Shown here: positions 1-6,987 of the stretch, piece after piece
Numbering within the stretch: the first letter of the stretch is position 1
Layout of the letters: every line of letters starts with the position of its first letter
Assembly (NCBI GenBank): GCA_035480535.1
Contig: DATIHQ010000053.1
Coordinates: forward strand, 1 to 17,247
Length of the DNA stretch: 17,247 nt
Source: DATIHQ01 sp035480535
GTDB lineage: Bacteria; Chlamydiota; Chlamydiia; Chlamydiales; SM23-39
Direction: 5' to 3'
Program-made: the position numbers and the translations under genes
Notes under the pieces: model-generated
What the model was told of the DNA's origin: nothing
The model's input: only the letters and a program-made list of their open reading frames with translations
Database searches by the model: none

Positions 1-730
1 GCCCTTCTAGCGATAAGCAAGATTCAGACCAAGAGATCTTAAGTCTTTGGCCGCGTATGGTCAGAAGATTGACGGCAGTGCTTGGCAATGGAAATAGCAG
101 CGGGGCGATGAATCCTACAGCTGCAGCGCCAGTGCCGCAAGCGGCGACTTCTCCTTCTACCCCTCTTTCATAAGTCCTAATTTTTAGAGAGCCGTCTTTC
201 TGCAGCTCGGCGAAATTCACATTGGTCCCCCGCGGCTGAAATTGGGGATGATGGCGAAAGTAGGGGCCCAGATTCAGTAGATCCACTGCATCGACATCGG
301 GGACAAAAATCACAAGGTGAGGCACTCCCGTATCGACAAAATGCACTGTCCAAGAATCGATTTTCAGATGGAGCTTTAGATCGCGTGGCTCTCCCAATTG
401 AATGCGCACGTTATCGCCGACAAATTCTCCCTCGACAATTCGATCGGCCATCGCAATTCGATAGAGCCTGCGGGGAAATCCTAGGTCAGCGATGAAGCGA
501 ATGAGGCAGCGCAGCCCATTGCCGCAGCTTTCCGCCTCGCTCCCATCGCGATTGAAGATGCGCATCCGGAAATCGGCTTCTGGATCGAGTTGGAGGAGAA
601 TTAAGCCATCGACGTTTTCTCGATGGCAGAGTTGGGGGACGAGGTTTTTATCGAAAAAAGGGGCGCGATCATCGATCAGGATGAAGGTATTGCCAGCGCC
701 CTCATATTTAGCGTAGGTAAGTTTCGACAT
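1..730 (-). CDS. dapF: Diaminopimelate epimerase, C-terminus beyond the window
   Basis: Converts LL- to meso-diaminopimelate in the cytoplasm, the last step before lysine and peptidoglycan precursor synthesis. I translated the minus strand from ATG at 730. The product begins MSKLTYAKYEGAGNTFILID, the usual DapF N-terminus. It carries both catalytic cysteines in their family motifs: ESCGNGLRC (Cys69) and AACGTGAAAV (Cys198). The frame stays open to base 1, so 243 codons are visible of a family length near 265-280. The start lies inside the 3' end of clpP with a 23-base overlap. The codon two before the ATG is TGA in this frame, so this is the first possible start. No strong Shine-Dalgarno is visible, which suggests translational coupling to clpP. 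The order glyA-clpP-dapF matches Chlamydia. Identity is secure; only the 3' end is missing. Confidence 0.95.
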   Translation of the reverse strand, partial: MSKLTYAKYEGAGNTFILIDDRAPFFDKNLVPQLCHRENVDGLILLQLDPEADFRMRIFNRDGSEAESCGNGLRCLIRFIADLGFPRRLYRIAMADRIVEGEFVGDNVRIQLGEPRDLKLHLKIDSWTVHFVDTGVPHLVIFVPDVDAVDLLNLGPYFRHHPQFQPRGTNVNFAELQKDGSLKIRTYERGVEGEVAACGTGAAAVGFIAPLLFPLPSTAVNLLTIRGQRLKISWSESCLSLEG

Positions 731-1313
731 CTTTCATTGAAGTGACGATCTTATCGAGCAGGCCAAATTCCAAAGCCTCTTCCGCCGTCATCCAGTTATC
801 TCGATCGATTGCCTTCTCAATCGCTTTTTTATCTTTCCCCGTTGCATCGCAATAGATATCGACGATCACGCTGCGCGTTTTTAACATCTCTTTCGCCTGA
901 ATGTCGAGATCAGTTGCCTGGCCGCGGATGACGCCGCCAATGAGCGGCTGGTGGATCATGATCCGGGAATTTGGCGTGGCAAGGCGCTTGCCTTTCCCAG
1001 CTACAAGGCTTAAAAGCGAACCCATCGATGCGGCAAGGCCTGTCACCAAAGTGATGACGGGAGAAGTGAGCATCTTGATTTGATCCCAGATCGCAAATCC
1101 AGAATCGACCGAACCGCCGGGAGAGTTGATGATGAAGAGAATCGGCTTGCCGGGAGCCAAATGTTCTAGATACCAAAGCTTCCGGATGATCTCTTTCGCT
1201 GTATCTTGATCGACGGCGTCTGATAGGAAAATGCGGCGCTTTTCCAACATCGCATGTTCAATCTTATCGTTGATCCCTTTGGGCAATTTATCTTCTTTTT
1301 CGGCCACTGCCAT
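708..1313 (-). CDS. clpP: ATP-dependent Clp protease proteolytic subunit, ClpP1 type
   Basis: Serine peptidase subunit of the Clp protease, which degrades unfolded and regulatory proteins handed over by a Clp ATPase in the cytoplasm. Numbered from the ATG chosen here, the catalytic triad is Ser96 (GLAASMG), His121 (MIHQP) and Asp172 (DRDNW). The oxyanion-region motif INSPGGSV is also present. At 201 residues it has the usual length. The frame extends to a GTG at 1319, but ATG 1313 is preferred because GGAG lies 7 bases upstream of it. The GLAASMGS and KLWYLE features resemble the chlamydial ClpP1 (CT431) rather than the ClpP2 encoded with clpX. Chlamydiae carry two non-identical ClpPs, so it probably works with a second subunit encoded elsewhere. 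It lies 41 bases after glyA and overlaps dapF, so these are likely one transcript. Confidence 0.95.
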   Translation of the reverse strand: MAVAEKEDKLPKGINDKIEHAMLEKRRIFLSDAVDQDTAKEIIRKLWYLEHLAPGKPILFIINSPGGSVDSGFAIWDQIKMLTSPVITLVTGLAASMGSLLSLVAGKGKRLATPNSRIMIHQPLIGGVIRGQATDLDIQAKEMLKTRSVIVDIYCDATGKDKKAIEKAIDRDNWMTAEEALEFGLLDKIVTSMKDVETYLR

Positions 1314-1354
1314 ATTCACTCTCCGTTTCCCTCATTTTCGCTGTCGGCCTATTT

Positions 1355-2884
1355 TTAGTCGACAACCAGTTCTGGGTAGAGGGGAAATCCCTTTAAAAGT
1401 TCGGTGACTTGGGCCTGGGCCCGCTGCATGACCTTGGGTTCCACATGCGCTTTTGCTTTTGAGGGGAGCCCTGTTTTCTCATCTTTAAGAGGCTTGGCCC
1501 CCAGTAAGAGATTGTAGATGATCGAGGCGATCTGCTTCATTTCCGGCTGTTTCATCCCCAGAGTCGTCGTCGCAGGGGTCCCCATCCGGATGCCTGACGT
1601 ATACCAGGGGCCATTCACATCGCGCGGAATGGCATTTCGGTTTACGGTGAGCTTTGCCTCCCGCAAGAGGAATTCAGCCTGCCGCCCTGTGATGCCAAAA
1701 GTCTCGGCGACATTCATCAATAAAAGATGATTATCGGTCCCCCCTGTCAAAACCTTCACCCCATGATGGATCAATGCCTCAGCTAGGGCTTTAGAATTCT
1801 CCACAATTTGATGGGCATATTGGACAAATTCAGGCGTAGAGGCTTCTTTAAATGCGACCGCCTTCGCTGCCATGATGTGGGGAAGAGGCCCCCCTAAAAC
1901 CAAAGGACATCCCTTATCGACCATTTCTTTGAATTCTTGGGTGCAAAGGATCAGCCCGCCGCGAGGCCCTCTCAGGGTTTTATGGGTCGTTGAGGTCACA
2001 ATGTGAGCGTGAGCGACCGGATTATAGTTTCCGGTCATCACTTTTCCTGCCACAAGGCCTGCAAAATGGGCCATATCGACCAGGAGGACCGCCCCCACGC
2101 TATCGGCGATTTCTCTCATTTTCGCAAAATCGATCAGCCGCGGATAGGCGGAATAGCCGGCGATCAGAATGAGCGGTTTTTCCTTCTTGACTTGCGCCTT
2201 TAAAGCCGAATAGTCGAGAAGGCCCGACTCCGCGTCCACCTCGTAGCTCACCGATTGCATGATCTTAGAAGAGATATTATGGCGGTAGCCATGGGTTAAA
2301 TGCCCCCCAGATCCCAGGGCCATCCCCATCACTTTTTGACTCACCAGGAGCTTGCGGACTCGCTCATATTCCTCCGGCGTCAGCTCATCTACCGTTTTTT
2401 TCCCCAGCGTTTCGATTTCTCTCGATTGGATTTTATGGACCAAGATGGCCCAAAAAGCGACCAAATTGGCATCTGCGCCTGAATGAGGTTGCACGTAGGC
2501 GTGCTCGGCGCCAAAGATTTTTTTAGCTAATTCCGTCGCATAGCCTTCCACGGTATCGACATTCTCGCACCCCGCGTAAAAGCGGTGGCCGGTGTAGCCT
2601 TCGCTATACTTGTCGGTCAGCAAATTCCCCATGGCGAGCTGCACGGGCAAAGAGGAGAAGTTTTCCGAGGCGATCAGCTTGAGATGGCTCCGTTGATCGC
2701 GGAGCTCTTTCACAATGGTATCGGCGATTTGAGGGAACTCGTGGCCCACGGCATCGAGGGCGGCCATATAGGCGATGGCGGCGCGCGTCCGCTTCGGTTC
2801 GGGGACTTTGGCAAAATAATGAGTTAAATAAGACATCCGGAGGCCTTCTGTTCTTTTTGACTCTTGATTTTCCAACACTTCCAT
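1355..2884 (-). CDS. glyA: Serine hydroxymethyltransferase, chlamydial long form
   Basis: PLP enzyme that interconverts serine and glycine while charging tetrahydrofolate with a one-carbon unit, in the cytoplasm. The PLP-binding lysine is in TTHKTLRGPRGG (Lys302 from the chosen start). LIASENF, QPHSGADAN and VDMAHFAGLVAG are classical SHMT motifs. At 509 residues it is longer than the ~420-residue E. coli enzyme. The difference is an N-terminal extension (about the first 70 residues) and an insertion around residues 145-175, both of which I recall in Chlamydia GlyA. The frame opens at a TTG (2896); ATG 2884 is preferred because GGGGGA sits 5 bases upstream. An ATG at 2836 (MSYLTHYF) is an alternative that would remove a poorly conserved leader. 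It is the first gene of the glyA-clpP-dapF unit. Confidence 0.94.
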   Translation of the reverse strand: MEVLENQESKRTEGLRMSYLTHYFAKVPEPKRTRAAIAYMAALDAVGHEFPQIADTIVKELRDQRSHLKLIASENFSSLPVQLAMGNLLTDKYSEGYTGHRFYAGCENVDTVEGYATELAKKIFGAEHAYVQPHSGADANLVAFWAILVHKIQSREIETLGKKTVDELTPEEYERVRKLLVSQKVMGMALGSGGHLTHGYRHNISSKIMQSVSYEVDAESGLLDYSALKAQVKKEKPLILIAGYSAYPRLIDFAKMREIADSVGAVLLVDMAHFAGLVAGKVMTGNYNPVAHAHIVTSTTHKTLRGPRGGLILCTQEFKEMVDKGCPLVLGGPLPHIMAAKAVAFKEASTPEFVQYAHQIVENSKALAEALIHHGVKVLTGGTDNHLLLMNVAETFGITGRQAEFLLREAKLTVNRNAIPRDVNGPWYTSGIRMGTPATTTLGMKQPEMKQIASIIYNLLLGAKPLKDEKTGLPSKAKAHVEPKVMQRAQAQVTELLKGFPLYPELVVD

Positions 2885-2905
2885 GAATTCCCCCAAGCTT
2901 TTTTT

Positions 2906-2989
2906 CGAGCCCGAGCCCGAGCCCGCGTCCGTACACGATTCCTAGACGTCCTGAAATCGGGCTCGGGCTCGCACGCGGGCTCGGGCTCG
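2906..2989. repeat. GC-rich inverted repeat of CGAGCC hexamers
   Basis: Three tandem CGAGCC units (2906-2923) run into GCGTCC. They are mirrored by CGGGCTCGGGCTCG at 2958-2971 and again at 2976-2989. A perfect 17-bp inverted repeat pairs 2912-2928 with 2973-2989 across a 44-base spacer. The middle copy can pair with the left arm instead, so two mutually exclusive hairpins are possible. It lies between the divergent glyA and zinc-ribbon genes, in the presumed glyA 5' leader. I see no flanking direct repeat and no ORF I believe in. It could be a leader structure, a protein-binding site or a degenerate repeat element. Confidence 0.7.
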
Positions 2990-3026
2990 TAAACTAGCAA
3001 TAAAATATTTACTTTCATACCTCCCC

Positions 3027-3057
3027 ACTATATTCTTCTTGCAGATTTTGGTCACAA
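3027..3057 (-). promoter_or_regulatory. Possible glyA promoter
   Basis: On the minus strand TATAGT (3032-3027) lies downstream of TTGTGA (3057-3052), with a 19-base spacer that is longer than ideal. A transcript from here would carry the GC-rich inverted repeat as its leader. Pattern match only. Confidence 0.25.
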
Positions 3058-3068
3058 CCTAGTAAAGT
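3039..3068 (+). promoter_or_regulatory. Possible promoter for the zinc-ribbon gene
   Basis: TTGCAG (3039-3044) and TAAAGT (3063-3068) are separated by 18 bases, and the ATG is 38 bases further on. This site overlaps the possible divergent glyA promoter, so the two would compete. Pattern match only. Confidence 0.35.
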
Positions 3069-3105
3069 ATCTGCATAAATCTGATTATTCCCAGGGGCCT
3101 AATTC

Positions 3106-3873
3106 ATGCTGCAAACTCTTAAGATCGTCCTAGATATCCAAGAATTCGATATGAAGATGATCCGCCTCATGCGCTTAAAGAAAGAGCGTTTGAAGGAGCT
3201 GGAACACATCGATTCGCTGCGCCAAGAACTTTTAAAGCAGCAATCTGACAAAGAATTGGAAATCGCTGAGCTCAACCGCACGGTCGCTTCTCAAGAGGCG
3301 AGAATCGTTGAGATCAAAGACAAAATTAAAAAGCTTGAAGCCAAGCAAAATAGCGTTAAAAAAGTAGACGAGTTCAATGCTCTCACACACGAAATGACCT
3401 CTTCAGAACGGGAGCGCATTGCCACCGAGTTAATCACCAGCGACATGATCGACAAGAGAAATCTCGAAGAAGAAATTCTGGAAAAGATTAAAGAATCGCT
3501 CGGCCAATCTGAAGAAAGCAGCCGCACTCTGGAAAATGAGATTCGGGAGAGCATCCGCCTCATCAACCAGGAAGGAAGCGATCTGAAAGGCAAACGGGAT
3601 GTCATCGCGCAAACGGCTGATCCAGAAATCATGCGCATTTACGAGCGGCTCCTCAACAATAAAAAAGACCGCGTTGTGGTTCCCATTGAAAACCGCACCT
3701 GCAGCGGCTGCCATATCGCCCTCACAGCGCAGCATGAAAACCTCGTCCGCAAGGGCGAGAGACTTGTGTTCTGCGAACATTGTTCCCGCATTCACTATTG
3801 GCAAGAGAGCCAAGAGATTGAAGGGACCGCAGTGGCCACCAAGCGCCGCCGCCGCCGCTTAGCCAATGTCTAA
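3106..3873 (+). CDS. Coiled-coil C4 zinc-ribbon protein, CT398/CdsZ-like
   Basis: A 255-residue cytoplasmic protein. Residues about 15-190 are a charged helical coiled coil rich in K, E, R and L. A C-terminal zinc ribbon follows with Cys199-x2-Cys202 (CSGC) and Cys223-x2-Cys226 (CEHC), then a basic tail (KRRRRR, 246-251). This architecture is that of the zf-RING_7/CT398 family. The Chlamydia member has been reported to contact sigma-54 and type III secretion components, and has been called CdsZ; I give that from memory. AGGGG sits 8 bases before the ATG. The stop codon is 5 bases before the RNase P P1 helix, so the two are probably co-transcribed, with rnpB released by processing or expressed from a promoter inside this gene. 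No enzymatic function is implied. Confidence 0.8.
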   Translation: MLQTLKIVLDIQEFDMKMIRLMRLKKERLKELEHIDSLRQELLKQQSDKELEIAELNRTVASQEARIVEIKDKIKKLEAKQNSVKKVDEFNALTHEMTSSERERIATELITSDMIDKRNLEEEILEKIKESLGQSEESSRTLENEIRESIRLINQEGSDLKGKRDVIAQTADPEIMRIYERLLNNKKDRVVVPIENRTCSGCHIALTAQHENLVRKGERLVFCEHCSRIHYWQESQEIEGTAVATKRRRRRLANV

Positions 3874-3877
3874 TTGA

Positions 3878-4254
3878 TTCAGCGGTTAGTATTTATTAGG
3901 AGGGTAAGCCATCGCTATCGCAAGATAGAGGAAAGTCTGGACTTCACAGGAAAAGATACCAGTTAACGGCTGGGTACCGCAAGGTAACGGAAAGTGCAAC
4001 AGAAACTATTCCGCCCGTAACAGGGACAGGATGAAAAGATTGGCTTTAGGAGCCAATCGCTCCTCGGGCAACTGAGGGCGTTGTAAACCCTATCTGAAGC
4101 AAGGTCGAAATTGGGCTGCGTGTTCCGCGCTATACCGGATGGTATTTAGTCCTAAGCTGGCCGCATGAGGATTTTGGCAACAGAATCCCTAGAGGAATGA
4201 TGGTTCTCGACAGAATCCGGCTTATCGCCCTCCTAATAAATGCTAACCGCTGAA
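3878..4254 (+). ncRNA. rnpB: RNase P RNA, bacterial type A
   Basis: Catalytic RNA that trims tRNA 5' leaders. Recognised by the core GAGGAAAGTC (P4 5' strand, from 3930), AACAGAAACTATTCCGCC, and the 3' signature GACAGAATCCGGCTTAT near 4209-4225. A P3-like hairpin closed by GCAA (CTATC-GCAA-GATAG) follows P1, and GATTGGCT/AGCCAATC forms another stem. The ends pair as P1: 3878-3904 with 4228-4254, 27 pairs including one G-U, far longer than the usual P1. The extreme termini are therefore uncertain and the mature RNA may start several bases inside. In the region equivalent to E. coli L15 I see no GGGUAGGC-type GGU motif, which fits the known loss of this tRNA-CCA-binding motif in Chlamydiae. It lies directly after the zinc-ribbon gene and its 3' end overlaps the convergent gene by 12 bases. 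Confidence 0.95.
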
Positions 4255-4259
4255 TTTTT
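4228..4259 (+). terminator. rnpB P1 3' strand plus T-run acting as terminator
   Basis: The 3' strand of P1 (4228-4254) is followed at once by TTTTT (4255-4259). The long P1 helix would therefore form a rho-independent terminator as soon as it is transcribed. The distance between the two strands (over 300 bases) is unusual for an intrinsic terminator. Confidence 0.5.
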
Positions 4260-5034
4260 GAAAGTATTCGACATCTTCATCATATACGGGATCCACTAGC
4301 TCAGCCTTGTGGCGGTAGACATGTGATGAGGAGAATTTTGATTCGACAATCACATCGCCGTTCTCTCTCACTTCTACAACCCTTCCAAAATGGGCGGGTT
4401 TTCGATTCACAAAATAGATAATCACAGCTCCTACTTGTGGCTTTCCAATCGGTCTGTATCCAACTTGTCGAAGAAGAGGAACTCCTTTGTCAGATAATAG
4501 AATCGCTTTCATCTTCTGAGAAAACCAAGGCTCGTTTCCAAAAATAAAGTTCTGACATTCAATTAAACGGCGATCTTTAGGAGCATTGATAAATATGCGT
4601 TGATTGCTGACATTTACCTGCATCACCTCAGATTTTTCTAAAATGTCAATTCCATCCATTCGATCTAGAAAATCGTAGAATCGTTCCCCCGCAGCACATC
4701 GAGCCTGTTCTTTTGCGTCGAGATCGCCATCAAAATCCTTAAATTTTCTTACCCCAATAAATGAATAATATGCCTTTGCATATTGAATCACTTTTTTCGT
4801 TAAACTATCTTCTGTCGTTTTTAAATGGAGATATTCTTTGGGGCCGCAAGGAGGCTCTTCATGGTGACGAAAAAGGCTAAGTTGAACAAAATCAAAAGGG
4901 ACTATTTCCCGAAATTTCTGAAACACTTCTCCCAACTCATCGGAGGTAAATTTCCGATTTTCGGGATAGGCGGAGAGAAAGGACGGATCTGCAGCTTCTC
5001 TTAGCTTTAAATGAACACTGGGTAAATAAGTCAT
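4243..5034 (-). CDS. Unrecognised 263-residue protein with NlpC/P60-like C-terminal motifs
   Basis: I do not recognise the family with certainty. The N-terminal 150 residues show nothing familiar, no signal peptide and no membrane segment. The C-terminal part has an ordered set of residues like distant NlpC/P60 (papain-like) families: ECQNFIFG (Cys160), then GAVIIYF, PAHFGRVVEV (His215), VESKF (231-234) and HVYRH (His238/His242), then a tyrosine-rich end. A Cys/His peptidase-like fold is inferred from this pattern alone. Base composition looks more AT-rich than the flanking housekeeping genes, which may indicate a later arrival. The ATG is 14 bases after the permease stop with no Shine-Dalgarno; a TATAAT lies 7 bases upstream, so a near-leaderless transcript is possible. 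The last codons lie inside the rnpB P1/terminator region. Confidence 0.6.
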   Translation of the reverse strand: MTYLPSVHLKLREAADPSFLSAYPENRKFTSDELGEVFQKFREIVPFDFVQLSLFRHHEEPPCGPKEYLHLKTTEDSLTKKVIQYAKAYYSFIGVRKFKDFDGDLDAKEQARCAAGERFYDFLDRMDGIDILEKSEVMQVNVSNQRIFINAPKDRRLIECQNFIFGNEPWFSQKMKAILLSDKGVPLLRQVGYRPIGKPQVGAVIIYFVNRKPAHFGRVVEVRENGDVIVESKFSSSHVYRHKAELVDPVYDEDVEYFQKFSG

Positions 5035-5041
5035 AACTAAT

Positions 5042-5047
5042 ATTATA
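5042..5047 (-). promoter_or_regulatory. Possible -10 box just upstream of the 263-residue gene
   Basis: A perfect TATAAT on the minus strand ends 7 bases before the ATG. Transcription from it would begin at or next to the start codon. No convincing -35 element is visible, and the region is AT-rich by chance. Confidence 0.25.
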
Positions 5048-5048
5048 A

Positions 5049-6416
5049 TTAATTATGAGATTTTTTGCGAATAATAAACAAAAAGGCGGGGGAAATTAAA
5101 ATAATTAATCCTAAGGCGATGTAAAGGCCATAGCGCAGGGGACCGCCCACGTCTATATCCACTGGGGGGAAGAATCCCACTACGATCGTCAAGAGGGCTC
5201 CAAAAAGGCCTAAAAGGCAGGTAAGACTGCGGCTTCCCTTTGGGATTCGAAAACTCATCGATTCTCGGGGAGGACGGCCCAGTTTCAGCGCTGAGGCGAA
5301 CATGAGAAGGTACATGACCATGTAAAGCGCTGTGCTTAAAGCGGTTAAGAACCAATAAAAGGCATTGATGCTGGGCATGAGAATGAAGGCCAGACAAAAT
5401 AGGCTGACGAGGATGGCTTGAGCGAGGAGAATCCGCACTGGTACATTGTGTTCATTTTTCTTCACAAAGAATTTCGGGAGAAATCCATATTCAGCGGCCT
5501 GAAGCAGTCCTTTCGCAGGGGAAATGAGCCAATTGATCATGCCCCCCCCTGTACCGATGATGATGAGAAGAGTCAATATGGGGACAAACCAGGGAATGCC
5601 AAAAGAAGTAAAGAACTCAGTGAATGTCTGCATAATTCCATCGACTAGGCGGATCTCGCGATCTGGAATCACGACGGCGATCGATAAAGATCCCAGGATC
5701 ATCGTAGAGAGGAGAATCAGAACAGCGAGTCCCGTTGCTTTGGGGAAATTCTTCTGAGGATTGTGGATGTCATTGACATGGACGCCGGAGAGTTCCATAC
5801 CGAGAAAAGAGGCCATGATGGCGGTAAGAGAAATCCAGTTTTGCGCTCCAGATAAAGTGGGGAATATCTTTTCGGCTGTGAAGGAAATTTGAACCGGTTT
5901 CCCAGACAGAAACCAAATGGCCCCCAATGCAATGAGGAAGATCATGGGGAGCAATGTTCCCACTATAACGCAAAATGAATTGATCTTAGCCGATATGCGG
6001 ATCCCCTTTAAATTCAATAACGTAAGTCCCCAAAAGGCAAGGAGAATGACTGAGACGAGAAATTCCTTTTTTTGAGCCAGGGCGGGATCGAAAAGATAGG
6101 CGGCGGTCCCTGCGATAAAGGATAAAATGGTTGGATACCAAACCATTGTATTGATCCACTGCAGCCAAATCGCTAAAAAGGCCATCTTGGTTCCAAACGC
6201 ATGGCGCACCCAGTGGAAAATCCCCCCTTCTTCGGAATAGCGGGAGGAGAATTCAGCTGCCACGAGGGAAGTGGGAATCAGGAAGATGATGGCAGAGAAT
6301 AGAAAAAAGAAAATCAGAGAGCTTCCGAATAGGGCTGTTGCCGGCAAGTTGCGAATGCTGTCGATGGCCGCGACGATGAGTAAGACGAGAGAAAACAGGC
6401 TGATTTTTTTAGACAT
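5049..6416 (-). CDS. APC-superfamily amino-acid permease, GadC/XasA-like
   Basis: A 455-residue inner-membrane transporter with about twelve hydrophobic segments spread over the whole length. The N-terminus (SLVLLIVAAIDSIRNLPATA) is the APC TM1 region with its unwound substrate site. EFSSRYSEEGGIFHWVRHAFG is the conserved TM2-loop-TM3 segment of the glutamate:GABA antiporter group. MELSGVHVNDIHNPQKNFPKA is the equivalent TM6-7 motif. Chlamydiae carry related permeases (CT216, XasA family) and depend on host amino acids. It is shorter than E. coli GadC, lacking a long C-terminal plug, so pH gating of the GadC kind is not expected. Substrate cannot be read from sequence. No Shine-Dalgarno precedes ATG 6416. 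The 263-residue gene follows after 14 bases. Confidence 0.88.
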   Translation of the reverse strand: MSKKISLFSLVLLIVAAIDSIRNLPATALFGSSLIFFFLFSAIIFLIPTSLVAAEFSSRYSEEGGIFHWVRHAFGTKMAFLAIWLQWINTMVWYPTILSFIAGTAAYLFDPALAQKKEFLVSVILLAFWGLTLLNLKGIRISAKINSFCVIVGTLLPMIFLIALGAIWFLSGKPVQISFTAEKIFPTLSGAQNWISLTAIMASFLGMELSGVHVNDIHNPQKNFPKATGLAVLILLSTMILGSLSIAVVIPDREIRLVDGIMQTFTEFFTSFGIPWFVPILTLLIIIGTGGGMINWLISPAKGLLQAAEYGFLPKFFVKKNEHNVPVRILLAQAILVSLFCLAFILMPSINAFYWFLTALSTALYMVMYLLMFASALKLGRPPRESMSFRIPKGSRSLTCLLGLFGALLTIVVGFFPPVDIDVGGPLRYGLYIALGLIILISPAFLFIIRKKSHN

Positions 6417-6422
6417 GGAGAC

Positions 6423-6449
6423 AGTTTAACGAATAAAGGGGAGTTTTGC
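6423..6449 (-). promoter_or_regulatory. Possible permease promoter overlapping the upstream terminator
   Basis: On the minus strand TTGCAA lies in the loop and inner stem of the terminator hairpin. TTAAAC follows after about 16 bases, close to the ATG at 6416. If used, the mRNA would be almost leaderless, which agrees with the missing Shine-Dalgarno. Weak pattern match. Confidence 0.22.
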
Positions 6450-6457
6450 AACTCCCC
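6432..6457 (-). terminator. Rho-independent terminator after the Cys/Pro/Lys protein gene
   Basis: Read on the minus strand: GGGGAGTT, loop GCAA, AACTCCCC, then TTTATT. This is a perfect 8-bp stem (6450-6457 with 6438-6445) closed by a GNRA tetraloop. It begins 18 bases after the stop of the small cysteine-rich gene. Confidence 0.8.
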
Positions 6458-6475
6458 ATCGATCAACTGCCTACT

Positions 6476-6865
6476 TTAGTTGCACTTTGGTTTGCAAGGT
6501 GCTGGGGGTGGGCAGGGTTTTGGTTGTGGTTTTGGGCATGGTTTGGGTGGTGGCGGCTCACATTTTGGTTTGCATGGAGCAGGAGGTGGGCAAGGTTTTG
6601 GTTGCTCACATTTTGGTTTGCAAGGCTCTGGTTTTGGGCAGGGCTTTGGCTCAGGTCTTGGACAAGGTCTTGGCTGCTCACATTTTGGTTTGCAAGGAGC
6701 TGGTTTTGGACAAGTTTCACATTTCTGCTTGCAAGGCTTTGGATTCCCGCATTTATCGCAGTTGCTTGTCATTTCTTTTGATGGGAGATTTTGATCTCCA
6801 TCATCTGCATAGCCGACCATGCACCCTACGCTGAGTGCTAGAATTGGCAAGAGTGTTTTCAACAT
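6476..6865 (-). CDS. Secreted Cys/Pro/Lys-rich repeat protein
   Basis: A 129-residue protein. Residues 1-20 are a signal peptide (MLKTLLPILALSVGCMVGYA), probably cut before DD. The rest is an extreme low-complexity chain of C, P, K, E and Q with 18 cysteines in the mature part. The core is PAPCKPKCE or PEPCKPKCE repeated about four times with KPCPKP spacers; DNA copies of CTCACATTTTGGTTTGCA recur on the plus strand. Periplasmic or outer-membrane placement is inferred. Such a chain could form intermolecular disulfides, as chlamydial cysteine-rich envelope proteins do, but it is not recognisably OmcA or OmcB. The start is ATG 6865, with GAGG 5 bases upstream; an upstream in-frame ATG (6883) has no such site. 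It has its own terminator and sits after the terminator of the MOMP-like gene, with which it shares leader and signal peptide. Confidence 0.75.
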   Translation of the reverse strand: MLKTLLPILALSVGCMVGYADDGDQNLPSKEMTSNCDKCGNPKPCKQKCETCPKPAPCKPKCEQPRPCPRPEPKPCPKPEPCKPKCEQPKPCPPPAPCKPKCEPPPPKPCPKPQPKPCPPPAPCKPKCN

Positions 6866-6870
6866 AAATA

Positions 6871-6874
6871 CCTC
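6871..6874 (-). promoter_or_regulatory. Ribosome-binding site deciding the start of the small Cys-rich gene
   Basis: GAGG within TTGAGGTA, 5 bases before ATG 6865. The same TTGAGGTA occurs before the MOMP-like gene. Confidence 0.7.
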
Positions 6875-6933
6875 AATGTACAAAGAAGGTTAGATAACTC
6901 TCCGAATAATACACCTGAGGATTTGGGACAAAT

Positions 6934-6961
6934 AAAAAAAGCGGGGTTTTTAGGCCCCGCT
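6934..6961 (-). terminator. Rho-independent terminator after the MOMP-like gene
   Basis: Minus strand: AGCGGGG (6961-6955), 8-base loop, CCCCGCT (6946-6940), merging into a run of seven T. A 7-bp GC-rich stem starting 26 bases after the stop codon. Confidence 0.88.
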
Positions 6962-6987
6962 CTAGCACATCTTTCTGGTTCAGAGAC

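Noticed and set aside
2824..3018. 64-residue minus-strand ORF with GGGGAGG before its ATG, reading through the GC-rich repeat into glyA
   Set aside because: Spacing from GGAGG to ATG is a single base, the protein is just repeat-encoded EPEP/RARA sequence, and it overlaps glyA out of frame. No evidence it is a leader peptide.
6446..6834. Three overlapping plus-strand ORFs rich in Gly, Phe and Trp
   Set aside because: They are mirror images of the Cys/Pro/Lys repeat gene; the minus strand has a signal peptide, ribosome site and terminator, the plus strand none.
6833..6865. Lipoprotein signal for the small Cys-rich protein (SVGC)
   Set aside because: Position -3 is Ser, not Leu/Val/Ile, so the lipobox is poor; cleavage by signal peptidase I after GYA fits better.
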